From: Acrocarpospora macrocephala | GTDB lineage: Bacteria > Actinomycetota > Actinomycetes > Streptosporangiales > Streptosporangiaceae | Assembly (NCBI RefSeq): GCF_009687865.1 | Contig: NZ_BLAE01000005.1 | Location: forward strand, 202,299-266,298 | DNA length: 64,000 nt | Direction of reading: 5' to 3' | Shown here: positions 8,438 to 16,003 of the stretch, piece by piece | How the letters are laid out: each line of letters starts with the position of its first letter | How positions within the stretch are numbered: position 1 is the first letter of the stretch | The notes under the pieces: model-generated | Seen by the model: the letters and a program-made list of their open reading frames with translations, nothing else | What the model was told of the DNA's origin: nothing | Database searches by the model: none | Translations under genes and position numbers: made by a program

Positions 8438-8447
8438 ACCGTTTGGT
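8438..8447. promoter_or_regulatory. ACCGTTTGGT element before the activator gene
   Basis: ACCGTTTGGT lies 15 bp before the activator ATG. It shares the ACC/GGT arms and the GTTTGG core with the operator at 7205. The arms are closer together than at 7205, so binding by the same protein is uncertain. Confidence 0.4.
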
Positions 8448-8461
8448 TGAATGGAGCGAGC

Positions 8462-10174
8462 ATGACTCCCTCACCTTCGGGACAGCCGCTGATCCTTCGT
8501 TCCTGGGAGCGTTCCCGCATGTGCGGCCTGGACCGGGGGGACAGCCTGACGCTCCCCTACCAGGCGGATTTCGAGGCGAGTGGCAGGTTCCTGCGCGCCG
8601 CGGAGCCGGTCATGGACCGGCTCGCCGAGTGGCTGCCCGGGTGCGGCACCTCGGCCGTGCTCACCGACGCCGCCGGCCAGCTGCTGCTGATCCGGTGCGA
8701 CGACGACGAGCTCTCGCGGCGGTTGGAAGCCGGTCAGAGCGCGCCCGGGTTCGTCTGGAGCGAGGAGTTCTCCGGCACGAACGCGGTGGGGATCGCCCTC
8801 GAGGAGCGCATCGCGACCTGGACCACGGGGAACGACCACTATCTCGAGGTGCTGCGGGATCTCGCCTGCGCGGCCGTTCCCATCGTCAACCCGCTCACCC
8901 AGCGGCTGGAGGGCGCCGTCGACCTCACCACCTTGCTCCACCGGGCGAGCCCTCTGATGATGCCCATGGCGATGCAGGCGGCCAAGGCGATCGAGGACCG
9001 CCTCGTCGAACTCGGCTCGGCCGCCGAGCGTTGCCTCCTGGAGGCGTTCATGTCGGCGACCAAGCGCCCGGGCCGCTCGGTCGTCGTCCTGAGCGACCGC
9101 GCCGAGTTCAGCTCCGCGGCGGCCTCGAAGCTGCTCGGCGCGGACGACAGGGCGCTGCTGGGACAGCGGGCCGAGGACCTCGGTGACGGTGCGGAGCGGC
9201 GACCGGAGGAGGTGCCACTGAGCAACGGCGAGGTCGCCCTGGCGAGGTTCGAGCAGATCAGGCTGGCCGGCCGCCGCATCGGGACGCTCGTGCAGCTGAC
9301 CATTCCGGCGAGCTCCTCGCGCCGTTCGCCGGGCACGGTCGTCACCGGGCGGTTCGGCGGGCCGAAGGAGTTCGGCTTCCTGGGCCGCAGCCCCGCGGCC
9401 AAGCACGTCAACCAGCGGATCCAGGAGGTCGGTTCTTCGACCTTCCCGCTCGTGATCGACGGTGAAGCCGGCGCGGGGAAGTTCACGGTCGCCAAGCTCA
9501 TCGCGCGGCGCACCGGCAAGCCGGTGGTGTTCGACGTGAGCAACACCCCCAGCGTCAACGAGGCGAACCTGCTCCGCGAGCTCGGCGACGTGCTCAGCGC
9601 CGGTTCGCGCTGCGTCATCGTGAAGGGGATAGGAGACCGGTCTGAGGAGTTCAACAGCCACCTCGCGACGCTCGCGGAGACCGCCGAGAACCACGCCAGC
9701 CGGGTCATCGCCACGCTCACCTCCGGCTCGGCCGCGCGTGTCGCGAAGGCGGCGGGTTTCGGCGTCCGGCTGACCGTTCCCTCGCTGCGGGAACGGCCCG
9801 AGGACATCCTGGACCTGGCTCCCGCCCTCATCAGCCGCCGCGGCGCCCGGGTCAGGATCGCCCCGCCGGTGCTGCACGCCCTGATGCGTTACGAGTGGCC
9901 GGGCAACGTCCGCGAGCTGGACAGCGTGCTCTCCGCGATGCTCAACCGCAGCCGCGGCTCCGAGATCACCCTGTCCGACCTGCCCGCGCACTACCAGCGA
10001 GGCAGCCGGCGGCTGCGCCGCATCGAGCACATCGAACGCTCCGCCATCATCCAGGCGATCACGGAGGCGGGGGGCAACAAGACCCAGGCCGCGGAGCTCC
10101 TGGAGATCGGGCGGGCGACGCTCTACCGCAAGATGAAGGCCTACAAACTGGATCCCGACCTGCTCGGGGGCTGA
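8462..10174 (+). CDS. AcoR/Fis-type transcriptional activator with degenerate sigma-54 AAA domain
   Basis: A 570-residue regulator with an N-terminal GAF-like sensor (about 60-190), an AAA-type central domain (about 310-510) and a Fis/HTH_8 C-terminus (GGNKTQAAELLEIGRATLYRKM, about 535-556). The Walker A loop is present (GEAGAGKF, about 334-341) and so is the ring segment YEWPGNVREL. The GAFTGA loop that contacts sigma-54 is absent: the sequence passes from NTPSVNEANLL directly to LGDVLSAG. It probably activates sigma-70-type promoters, as proposed for actinobacterial members. The ATG at 8462 has GGAG 5 nt upstream; a GTTTGG element lies just before it. It is the likely owner of the 15-bp palindromes. 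Confidence 0.88.
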   Translation: MTPSPSGQPLILRSWERSRMCGLDRGDSLTLPYQADFEASGRFLRAAEPVMDRLAEWLPGCGTSAVLTDAAGQLLLIRCDDDELSRRLEAGQSAPGFVWSEEFSGTNAVGIALEERIATWTTGNDHYLEVLRDLACAAVPIVNPLTQRLEGAVDLTTLLHRASPLMMPMAMQAAKAIEDRLVELGSAAERCLLEAFMSATKRPGRSVVVLSDRAEFSSAAASKLLGADDRALLGQRAEDLGDGAERRPEEVPLSNGEVALARFEQIRLAGRRIGTLVQLTIPASSSRRSPGTVVTGRFGGPKEFGFLGRSPAAKHVNQRIQEVGSSTFPLVIDGEAGAGKFTVAKLIARRTGKPVVFDVSNTPSVNEANLLRELGDVLSAGSRCVIVKGIGDRSEEFNSHLATLAETAENHASRVIATLTSGSAARVAKAAGFGVRLTVPSLRERPEDILDLAPALISRRGARVRIAPPVLHALMRYEWPGNVRELDSVLSAMLNRSRGSEITLSDLPAHYQRGSRRLRRIEHIERSAIIQAITEAGGNKTQAAELLEIGRATLYRKMKAYKLDPDLLGG

Positions 10175-10177
10175 GGC

Positions 10178-10192
10178 GTTTCACATTGGGAC
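10178..10192. promoter_or_regulatory. Putative Fis-type regulator site B
   Basis: GTTTCA-CAT-TGGGAC lies 4 bp after the activator's stop codon and 38 bp before the acyl-CoA synthetase start. It matches the shared 15-bp palindrome and suggests that the synthetase has its own activator-dependent promoter. Confidence 0.6.
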
Positions 10193-10229
10193 GGCCCGGG
10201 CGGCGGGGATCCCGCCAGGATTCACTGGT

Positions 10230-11795
10230 GTGAAGACCTATCCGCAGTCAGTCGGGGACATCGTGGCGATCGGCGCGCGTCGCGCGCCGGCGAGGGTGGC
10301 GGTCAGGGATCGGGCCGGCACCGAACGCACCTACGCCGAGTTGCACGAACGCAGCACCCGGCTGGCCAACGGGCTGGTGGGTCTTGGCCTGAAGCCGGGG
10401 GATCGCGTCGCGGCCTGGATGGAGGACTGCGCCGAGCACGTCGAGGTGTACTTCGCCTGCGCCAAGGCCGGGCTGGTGGTCTGCCCGGTGAACGCGCGCT
10501 TCACCGCCTCCGAGGCGGCGTACATCCTGGCGGACAGCGAGGCCCGCGCGCTCCTCTGGACTCCTGGTCTGGAGGAGCGGGTCGCCTCGCTTCCGGATAT
10601 GTCCGGCGAGTTGCTTCTCGTCTCGCCGCCCGGGAGCGGCCTCGGGCATGAGTACGAGGCGCTCGTGGCGGGTGGGGCCTCGCTGGAGCTCCCGCCGCCG
10701 GCTTCGGACAGCCTCTTCATCCTCGGATTCACCAGCGGCACCACCGGGAAGCCCAAGGGGGCGATGCTGACCCATCGCAGCGTGCTGGCCATCGCCCGGA
10801 TGAACGCGCGGTCGTTCCGGCTGAGCGGGTGGCCGGTGGTCGCGCTGACCGGATCGATGTCGTTCGTGGCCGTGGTGCCCGCCCACGTGCTGTGCGCGCT
10901 GAGCCTCGGCGGAACGGTCACGATCATGGGGAAATGGGACCCGGACTCGCTGCTTTACGTCATCGAACGCGATCGCGCGACGTTCACCTATGTGCCGTCC
11001 CCGCTCCTGCCCGAGGTGACCGAGGCGCTCTCTCGCCGCCGGGCCGCGTGGCAGTCCCTGGACTCCGTGCTGCACTCCGCCAGCCGGGCCAGTGCCGACC
11101 ACCTCGGGGCGCTCTACGACGTGGTGGGGAGCCGTCTGATCGAAGGTTGGGGGATGACCGAGCACTCGGGCGGGCTGGCCACCGCGACCGTGCCCAGCGA
11201 CTATCTGGGCGCCACCCGCCAGTCGGGGATCTTCGCCGGTGTGGGGCGGGCGGCGGTGGACGTCGACATCAAGGTGGTGGACGGCCAGGGAGCGGAGCTG
11301 CCCCACGACGGTGTCTCGGTCGGCGAACTCTGTCTCTCGTCTCCGGCGCTGATGGCGGGCTACTGGCGCCGCCCGGACGCCACCGCGGCGGCGCTCGCCG
11401 ACGGCTGGTACCGCACGGGTGACGCGGGAACCATCGACCCGGACGGGTACGTCACGGTCTCGGACCGGCGGACCGACCTGATCGTGAGCGGCGGCGCGAA
11501 CGTCTACCCGAGCGAAGTCGAGATATGCATCGCCGCCATCCCCGAGGTCAGGGAGGTGGCGGTCGTCGGTGTGCCGCACCCCCGCTGGGGGCAGGCGGTC
11601 GTGGCCGTCGTGGTGAAGCGGCCGGACGGCTCGCACCTGACCGAGGACGCGGTCATCCAGCACTGCAGGCGGGAGCTCGCGGGCTACAAGAAGCCCACCC
11701 AGGTAATCTTCATGCCCGAACTGCCGCGCACCACCAGCCTCAAGATCTCCCGCGTCCGGCTTCGTGAACAGGTGGTCTCCCGCCTGACCGCCTAA
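10230..11795 (+). CDS. Acyl-CoA synthetase (class I adenylate-forming)
   Basis: A 521-residue AMP-forming acid:CoA ligase, which activates a carboxylic acid through an acyl-adenylate. Motifs are TSGTTGKPKGAMLTH (A3, about 168-182), GWGMTEHSG (A5), YRTGDAG (A7), DRRTDLIVSGGANVYPSE (A8) and the C-terminal Lys in LPRTTSLKISRVRLRE (A10). Length is normal. The start is GTG with AGGA 9 nt upstream. It probably feeds the CoA-thioester degradation operon on the opposite strand and is preceded by regulon site B. Confidence 0.92.
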   Translation: MKTYPQSVGDIVAIGARRAPARVAVRDRAGTERTYAELHERSTRLANGLVGLGLKPGDRVAAWMEDCAEHVEVYFACAKAGLVVCPVNARFTASEAAYILADSEARALLWTPGLEERVASLPDMSGELLLVSPPGSGLGHEYEALVAGGASLELPPPASDSLFILGFTSGTTGKPKGAMLTHRSVLAIARMNARSFRLSGWPVVALTGSMSFVAVVPAHVLCALSLGGTVTIMGKWDPDSLLYVIERDRATFTYVPSPLLPEVTEALSRRRAAWQSLDSVLHSASRASADHLGALYDVVGSRLIEGWGMTEHSGGLATATVPSDYLGATRQSGIFAGVGRAAVDVDIKVVDGQGAELPHDGVSVGELCLSSPALMAGYWRRPDATAAALADGWYRTGDAGTIDPDGYVTVSDRRTDLIVSGGANVYPSEVEICIAAIPEVREVAVVGVPHPRWGQAVVAVVVKRPDGSHLTEDAVIQHCRRELAGYKKPTQVIFMPELPRTTSLKISRVRLREQVVSRLTA

Positions 11796-11808
11796 CAACG
11801 CGAGACCT

Positions 11809-11823
11809 GTCTCAGTGCGAGAC
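11809..11823. promoter_or_regulatory. Putative Fis-type regulator site C
   Basis: GTCTCA-GTG-CGAGAC is a near-perfect 15-bp palindrome (Y/R-matched arms) located 66 bp upstream of the second cyclase gene. It is part of the shared set of sites. Confidence 0.6.
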
Positions 11824-11888
11824 GATCCGGCCACCTCGGGCCCGCCCGCTCCTAGCCTGACATGCGACTGAGCCGAGGAGGACGTGAG

Positions 11889-12785
11889 ATGACCGAACAG
11901 AAGATCGGCAACTGGGGCCGGTGGGGAGCCGACGACGAACGCGGTGCGCTGAACCTGCTGGACCCCGGCACCACGCTGGCGGCGACCAGGGTCTCCCGCA
12001 CCGGCAAGGTCTACCCGCTGGGCCTGCCGATCCAGCGAGCGGGCATCCCCCTGGTCGACTACCGGGGGACTCCGCAGCGGCTGACCCTGCTGAACCATCT
12101 CGACGAGCACATGTACGAGCCGTACGGCGGAAAGCCCGGCGTGGGATGTCACGAGGACGTGCTGACGCTCGCGTCACACACCTCGACGCACATGGACGCC
12201 CTCTGCCACGTCTACGCCGACGGCAGGACGTACAACGGTTTCGGCAACGACGCCATGGAGACGTACGGCGGCGCGGCCCGATGCGGCATCGAGAAGGCCG
12301 ACCCCATCGTCACGCGGGGGGTCCTCATCGACGTCGCGCGGTACAAGCAGGTCGACTGGCTCGAACCCGGCTACGTCATCACCCAGGAGGACCTGGAGAA
12401 CACCCTCAAGTCCCAGGGCGTCCAGCTGCAACCGGGTGACGCGGCGCTGATCCGTACGGGCTGGGTGGACTGGTTCTTCGCCAACGGCGAGGAGATGTCC
12501 CTGGTGCAGCCGGGGATCGGGCTCGAGGCGGCCGCCTTCCTCGCTTCGCGGGACGTCGTGGCGGTGTGCTCCGACAACACCGCGGTCGAGGCTCAGCCGT
12601 TCGACCGCGACGAGTTCCTCGGCGGCCATGTCGAGCTGCTCGTCCGCCACGGCATATACCTCATCGAGCATCTCAACCTGTCGGAGCTCGCCGCCGACGG
12701 GTGCCACGAGTTCCTCTTCATGGTGAGCCCGCTGCGGATCACCGGAGCCACCGCCAGCCCGGTGAACCCCGTCGCCGTGGGCTGA
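11889..12785 (+). CDS. Cyclase-family (PF04199) metal hydrolase, canonical motif
   Basis: A 298-residue cyclase/formamidase-like hydrolase. Unlike the enzyme at 6274 it has the canonical metal-binding pattern HTSTHMDALCHVY, plus LQPGDAALIRTGW and VCSDNTAVE. Family members open lactones, amides or cyclic esters. Next to a Baeyer-Villiger monooxygenase (convergent, 12838), lactone opening after ketone oxygenation is a reasonable hypothesis. AGGAGG 7 nt before the ATG fixes the start. Transcription ends at the strong hairpin that follows. Confidence 0.85.
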   Translation: MTEQKIGNWGRWGADDERGALNLLDPGTTLAATRVSRTGKVYPLGLPIQRAGIPLVDYRGTPQRLTLLNHLDEHMYEPYGGKPGVGCHEDVLTLASHTSTHMDALCHVYADGRTYNGFGNDAMETYGGAARCGIEKADPIVTRGVLIDVARYKQVDWLEPGYVITQEDLENTLKSQGVQLQPGDAALIRTGWVDWFFANGEEMSLVQPGIGLEAAAFLASRDVVAVCSDNTAVEAQPFDRDEFLGGHVELLVRHGIYLIEHLNLSELAADGCHEFLFMVSPLRITGATASPVNPVAVG

Positions 12786-12791
12786 AACGAG

Positions 12792-12826
12792 AACGACCTC
12801 CCTCTCCAGGTGAGAGGGAGGTCGTT
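12792..12826. terminator. Bidirectional terminator, 15-bp perfect stem
   Basis: AACGACCTCCCTCTC and its exact reverse complement flank a 5-nt loop (CAGGT). The hairpin sits between the convergent cyclase (stop 12785) and monooxygenase (stop 12838) genes. A short T-rich tail (GTTGTTC) follows on the plus strand. Confidence 0.9.
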
Positions 12827-12837
12827 GTTCATGCGGA

Positions 12838-14622
12838 TCAGCTGAGCTCCAGCCCCGCGAAGTCCCCGGACCGCCGCCAGTCCGCGAGCATGGCGAAGAA
12901 CTCGGTGGAGGGGAAGTACATCCCGGAACCGATGGCGCTCCGCATGTCCTCTGGCTTGCCCTCGGCGTTGAAGTAGCCAGGGGTGCACGCCTCCTGGAAC
13001 GGCCGCCGCAGCGCGGTCTTCGCCGCGATGACCTCCTGCCACTCCCGCTCGGCTTCGACCGTGGCCTCGACGCGGGTGACCCCCGCGTCGAGGCAGTGCC
13101 TGACGATGTGGGTGATGTGGTTCACCTGCTCCTGCAACATGTGCGGGACGCTGATCGTCGTACCCGTCTGGGTGAGCCCCATGAAGAAGCTGTTCGGGAA
13201 GCCGTGGCTGAAAAGACCGTGGTAGGTCTTGATGCCGTCGGCCCACTTCTCCGACAGCCGCGCGCCGCCGCGGGAGACGACGTCGTAGCCGGCCTGGTGG
13301 CACCAGGTCGTACCCAGCTCGAACCCGGTCGCGAAGATCACGCAGTCGAGTTCGTGTTCAACGCCGTCCACCACGACTCCGCGCTCGGTGATCCGCTCGA
13401 TGCCCCCGCTCACGTCGACCAGGCTCACGTTGCCCTGGTCGAAGGCGGGCAGGTAGTCGTCGCTGAAGCCGGGCCGCTTGCAGAGGGTTCGGTAGTAGGC
13501 CTTCAGCAGCTCGGCCTTCCCCGGATCATGGACGATGGTGTCGACCCGGGCGCGCAGCTTCTCGCCCCACTCGTAGTCGGCCGCCTCGGTCGCCGACCCG
13601 ATCGCCTCGGGGGTCCGCTCCGCCTCGGGCAGGCGTTCGACGGCTTCCAGCTGGTGCCGGAAGAAGCGGGCCCACCCGTCGTCGACGGGACAGTCGACGT
13701 TCTCCATGGACATGAGGCGGTTGAAGCTGTCCTCGCGCGCCTTCTGCCAGCCCGCCGGCAGGGACTTGAACCACTCCAGGTCGGTGGGGCCGTTGTCCCG
13801 GACCCCCACGGCGGTCGGAGTGCGCTGGAAGACGGTCAGGTGCTGCGCGCCCTCGGCCAGTTTCGGCACCATCTGCAGCCCGGTGGCCCCGGTCCCGATC
13901 ACCCCGACGCGCTTGTCATGAAGCCGGTCGAGGCCACCCGTGGAGTCGCCGCCCGTGTACGCGAAGTCCCAGCGGGCGCTGTGGAACATGTGGCCCTGGA
14001 AGGTCTCGATGCCGGGAATGCCGGGCAGCTGGGGCCGGTTGAAGATGCCGCTCTGCGTGACGACGAATCGCGGCCTCAGCCGGTCGCCTCGCGAGGTGCT
14101 GACGGTCCAGCGCGCCGATTCCTCGTCCCACTCCAGGCCCGTGACCTTGGTCTGGAAGAGCGCGCGCTCGTACAGCCCGAAGTGGCGGCCGAGCTTCTGG
14201 CAGTACCTGAAGATCTCCGCTCCGGTCACGTAGCGCTCGCTCGGAATGAACCCGGTCTCCTCCAGGTACGGCAGGTAGATGTACGACTCGACGTCACAGC
14301 GGATACCCGGGTAGCGGTTCCAGTACCAGGTGCCGCCGAAGTCGGCCGCGACGTCGAGGATCCGGAAGTCGTGGATGCCGGCCGAACGCATGGTCGCGGC
14401 GGCCTGCAAGCCACCGAAGCCGCCACCGATGACGAGCACGTCCAGTTCCTCGTGGAGGGGCTCCCTGGGCGGCGGCGGGGGTGCGTGCGGGTCATCGTCG
14501 AAGTGGGCGTACTGATCCTCGGCGAACTTGTACTGGTCCGTTCCGTTCGTCCGGAGCCGCTTGTCGCGTTCCTCGCGGTACTTCTCGCGCAGAGCCTCCA
14601 CATCTACGTCGATATCTGCCAC
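12838..14622 (-). CDS. Baeyer-Villiger-type flavin monooxygenase
   Basis: A 594-residue FAD/NADPH monooxygenase. There are two Rossmann motifs: GGGFGG (about 66-71) and GTGATG (about 240). The Baeyer-Villiger fingerprint FxGxxxHxxxW appears as FQGHMFHSARWDF. GTWYWNRYPGIRCDVES is the usual NADPH-domain signature. An N-terminal extension of about 60 residues before the FAD motif resembles the cyclopentadecanone-monooxygenase type. It inserts oxygen next to a ketone to give an ester or lactone; the substrate is unknown. The start is GTG with AGGAGG 5-6 nt upstream. It is divergent from the sugar-type importer, and regulon sites lie between them. Confidence 0.9.
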   Translation of the reverse strand: MADIDVDVEALREKYREERDKRLRTNGTDQYKFAEDQYAHFDDDPHAPPPPPREPLHEELDVLVIGGGFGGLQAAATMRSAGIHDFRILDVAADFGGTWYWNRYPGIRCDVESYIYLPYLEETGFIPSERYVTGAEIFRYCQKLGRHFGLYERALFQTKVTGLEWDEESARWTVSTSRGDRLRPRFVVTQSGIFNRPQLPGIPGIETFQGHMFHSARWDFAYTGGDSTGGLDRLHDKRVGVIGTGATGLQMVPKLAEGAQHLTVFQRTPTAVGVRDNGPTDLEWFKSLPAGWQKAREDSFNRLMSMENVDCPVDDGWARFFRHQLEAVERLPEAERTPEAIGSATEAADYEWGEKLRARVDTIVHDPGKAELLKAYYRTLCKRPGFSDDYLPAFDQGNVSLVDVSGGIERITERGVVVDGVEHELDCVIFATGFELGTTWCHQAGYDVVSRGGARLSEKWADGIKTYHGLFSHGFPNSFFMGLTQTGTTISVPHMLQEQVNHITHIVRHCLDAGVTRVEATVEAEREWQEVIAAKTALRRPFQEACTPGYFNAEGKPEDMRSAIGSGMYFPSTEFFAMLADWRRSGDFAGLELS

Positions 14623-14700
14623 GTGTTCCTCCTAGCCACCGTGGAGCGGACTTCCGCCCTTCCCTGTGGCGAGTGTGGCCGCCGCTCCAGCGGGCCGACT

Positions 14701-14754
14701 GTCTCACTTCAATACGCCCGGTCGTGTGAGACCTCCAGTGTCTCGACTTGAGAC
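14701..14754. promoter_or_regulatory. Regulon site cluster (sites D and E) in divergent promoter
   Basis: Between the monooxygenase (14622, minus) and the importer (14880, plus) lie GTCTCA-CTT-CAATAC (14701-14715, weak) and GTCTCG-ACT-TGAGAC (14740-14754, strong). An extra GTGAGAC at 14726-14732 forms a perfect 7-bp inverted repeat with GTCTCAC at 14701. Multiple half-sites suggest cooperative binding of the Fis-type activator. Confidence 0.6.
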
Positions 14755-14879
14755 GTTGTCCAATCGTCGTCACCCGCGCTGGCACCATCTGGGCATCCGA
14801 CGGCGCCCTGCTCTGAGCAGGAGTGCATGGAACCCGCAGCGGGCTCCATCCCGGCCGTGCAAGAGCAAGGAACCGAATC

Positions 14880-15998
14880 ATGCATCGACGCAAGTCCACG
14901 ACAATGCTCCTGGTGAGCGTGGTCGGCCTCGCGCTGGCGGCCGCGTGCTCGACCGAGAACACCACCGCGAACACCGCCACGGCGGGCGGCCCCCGCAAGG
15001 CCGAAGAAGGATTCCAGCAGTCCGGCTCGGGCGGCGACATCACGAAGTTCTGCGGGACCAAGCCCATGAAGGTGGGCTTCCTCAAGAGCGCGGGCGGCAA
15101 CACCTGGGTCCTGCAGGCCGCCGCCGAGTTCAAGGACGAGGCCGCCAAATGCGGCAACGTGACGGAGGCGCTGTTCGCGCAGGCGATCAACGACCAGCAG
15201 AAGGCGATCTCCGACATCACCAGCTATGTCGCGCAGGGTGTCAACGTCCTGGTCATCTCCGCCGACTACGGCGTCGCCGAACTCCCCGCGATCAGCAAGG
15301 CCACCCAGGCCGGGGTCAAGGTGGTCACCATCCTCGGCGACGCCGGGGGGAAGCCCGGAACCGATTTCGTGGACGCGGTCACCTTCGACACCGACTTCAT
15401 CGGCAAGAAGTGGGCGGACTTCCTGCACGAGCAGGTGGGCAAGGGCACGGTCGCGTTCCTGGGCGGCACGCCGGGCAACGAGACGAGCACCCAGTTCTTC
15501 GCCTCCTTCCAGAAGGCCATGAAGGCGTACCCCGAGATCGAGATCGTCGACGACCGGGTCCAGGACACCAACTGGGACCCGGCCCTGCGCCGGAAGGTGA
15601 TGACCGGCCTGCTGTCCAAGCATGGCCGCATCGACGCGATCGTCAGCGACTTCAACGGACCCGACACCGGCGCCATCCAGGCCTACGACAGCGCGAACAT
15701 GGAACGGCCGGTCGTCGCCTCGATCACGAGCAACAACGAGATCGGCTGTGACTGGGCGAAGAAGCCGTACCCGTTCCTCGTCATGGGCCAGACCTCCAGC
15801 CTGCCCAGGCTCGCGCTCCGCATCGGAGTCGCGGCGTTCCAGGGAACCGCCAACACCGAGTCGGCGAAGCTGCACCCGGAGCCGTTCACCTACCTCCCCA
15901 ACGGCACGGCGCCGGACTGCAAGCCGGCCCTGCCGCCGGATGCGGACCTCACCGCGGACCTCACCGAGTCGCAGCTCACCGAGCTGTTCAAGAGCTAG
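14880..15998 (+). CDS. Sugar-type ABC transporter substrate-binding lipoprotein
   Basis: A 372-residue periplasmic-binding-protein type 1 (Peripla_BP_4, RbsB-like). The N-terminus is a lipoprotein signal with lipobox LAAACS, so the mature protein is anchored outside the membrane. The segments KVGFLKSAGGNTWVLQAAAEFKDEA, VLVISADYGV and DAIVSDFNGPDTGA follow the ribose/galactose-binder layout. It heads a three-gene importer operon; the stop is 5 bp before the ATPase-permease fusion. Within this lipid/ketone-like cluster the ligand may be a non-sugar ring compound. I cannot tell. Confidence 0.88.
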   Translation: MHRRKSTTMLLVSVVGLALAAACSTENTTANTATAGGPRKAEEGFQQSGSGGDITKFCGTKPMKVGFLKSAGGNTWVLQAAAEFKDEAAKCGNVTEALFAQAINDQQKAISDITSYVAQGVNVLVISADYGVAELPAISKATQAGVKVVTILGDAGGKPGTDFVDAVTFDTDFIGKKWADFLHEQVGKGTVAFLGGTPGNETSTQFFASFQKAMKAYPEIEIVDDRVQDTNWDPALRRKVMTGLLSKHGRIDAIVSDFNGPDTGAIQAYDSANMERPVVASITSNNEIGCDWAKKPYPFLVMGQTSSLPRLALRIGVAAFQGTANTESAKLHPEPFTYLPNGTAPDCKPALPPDADLTADLTESQLTELFKS

Positions 15999-16003
15999 CG
16001 GAG

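Noticed and set aside
14640-14880. The GAGAC/GTCTC repeats as a mobile element end or attachment site
   Set aside because: The repeats fit a shared operator that recurs at other promoters. No transposase, integrase or target duplication is present.
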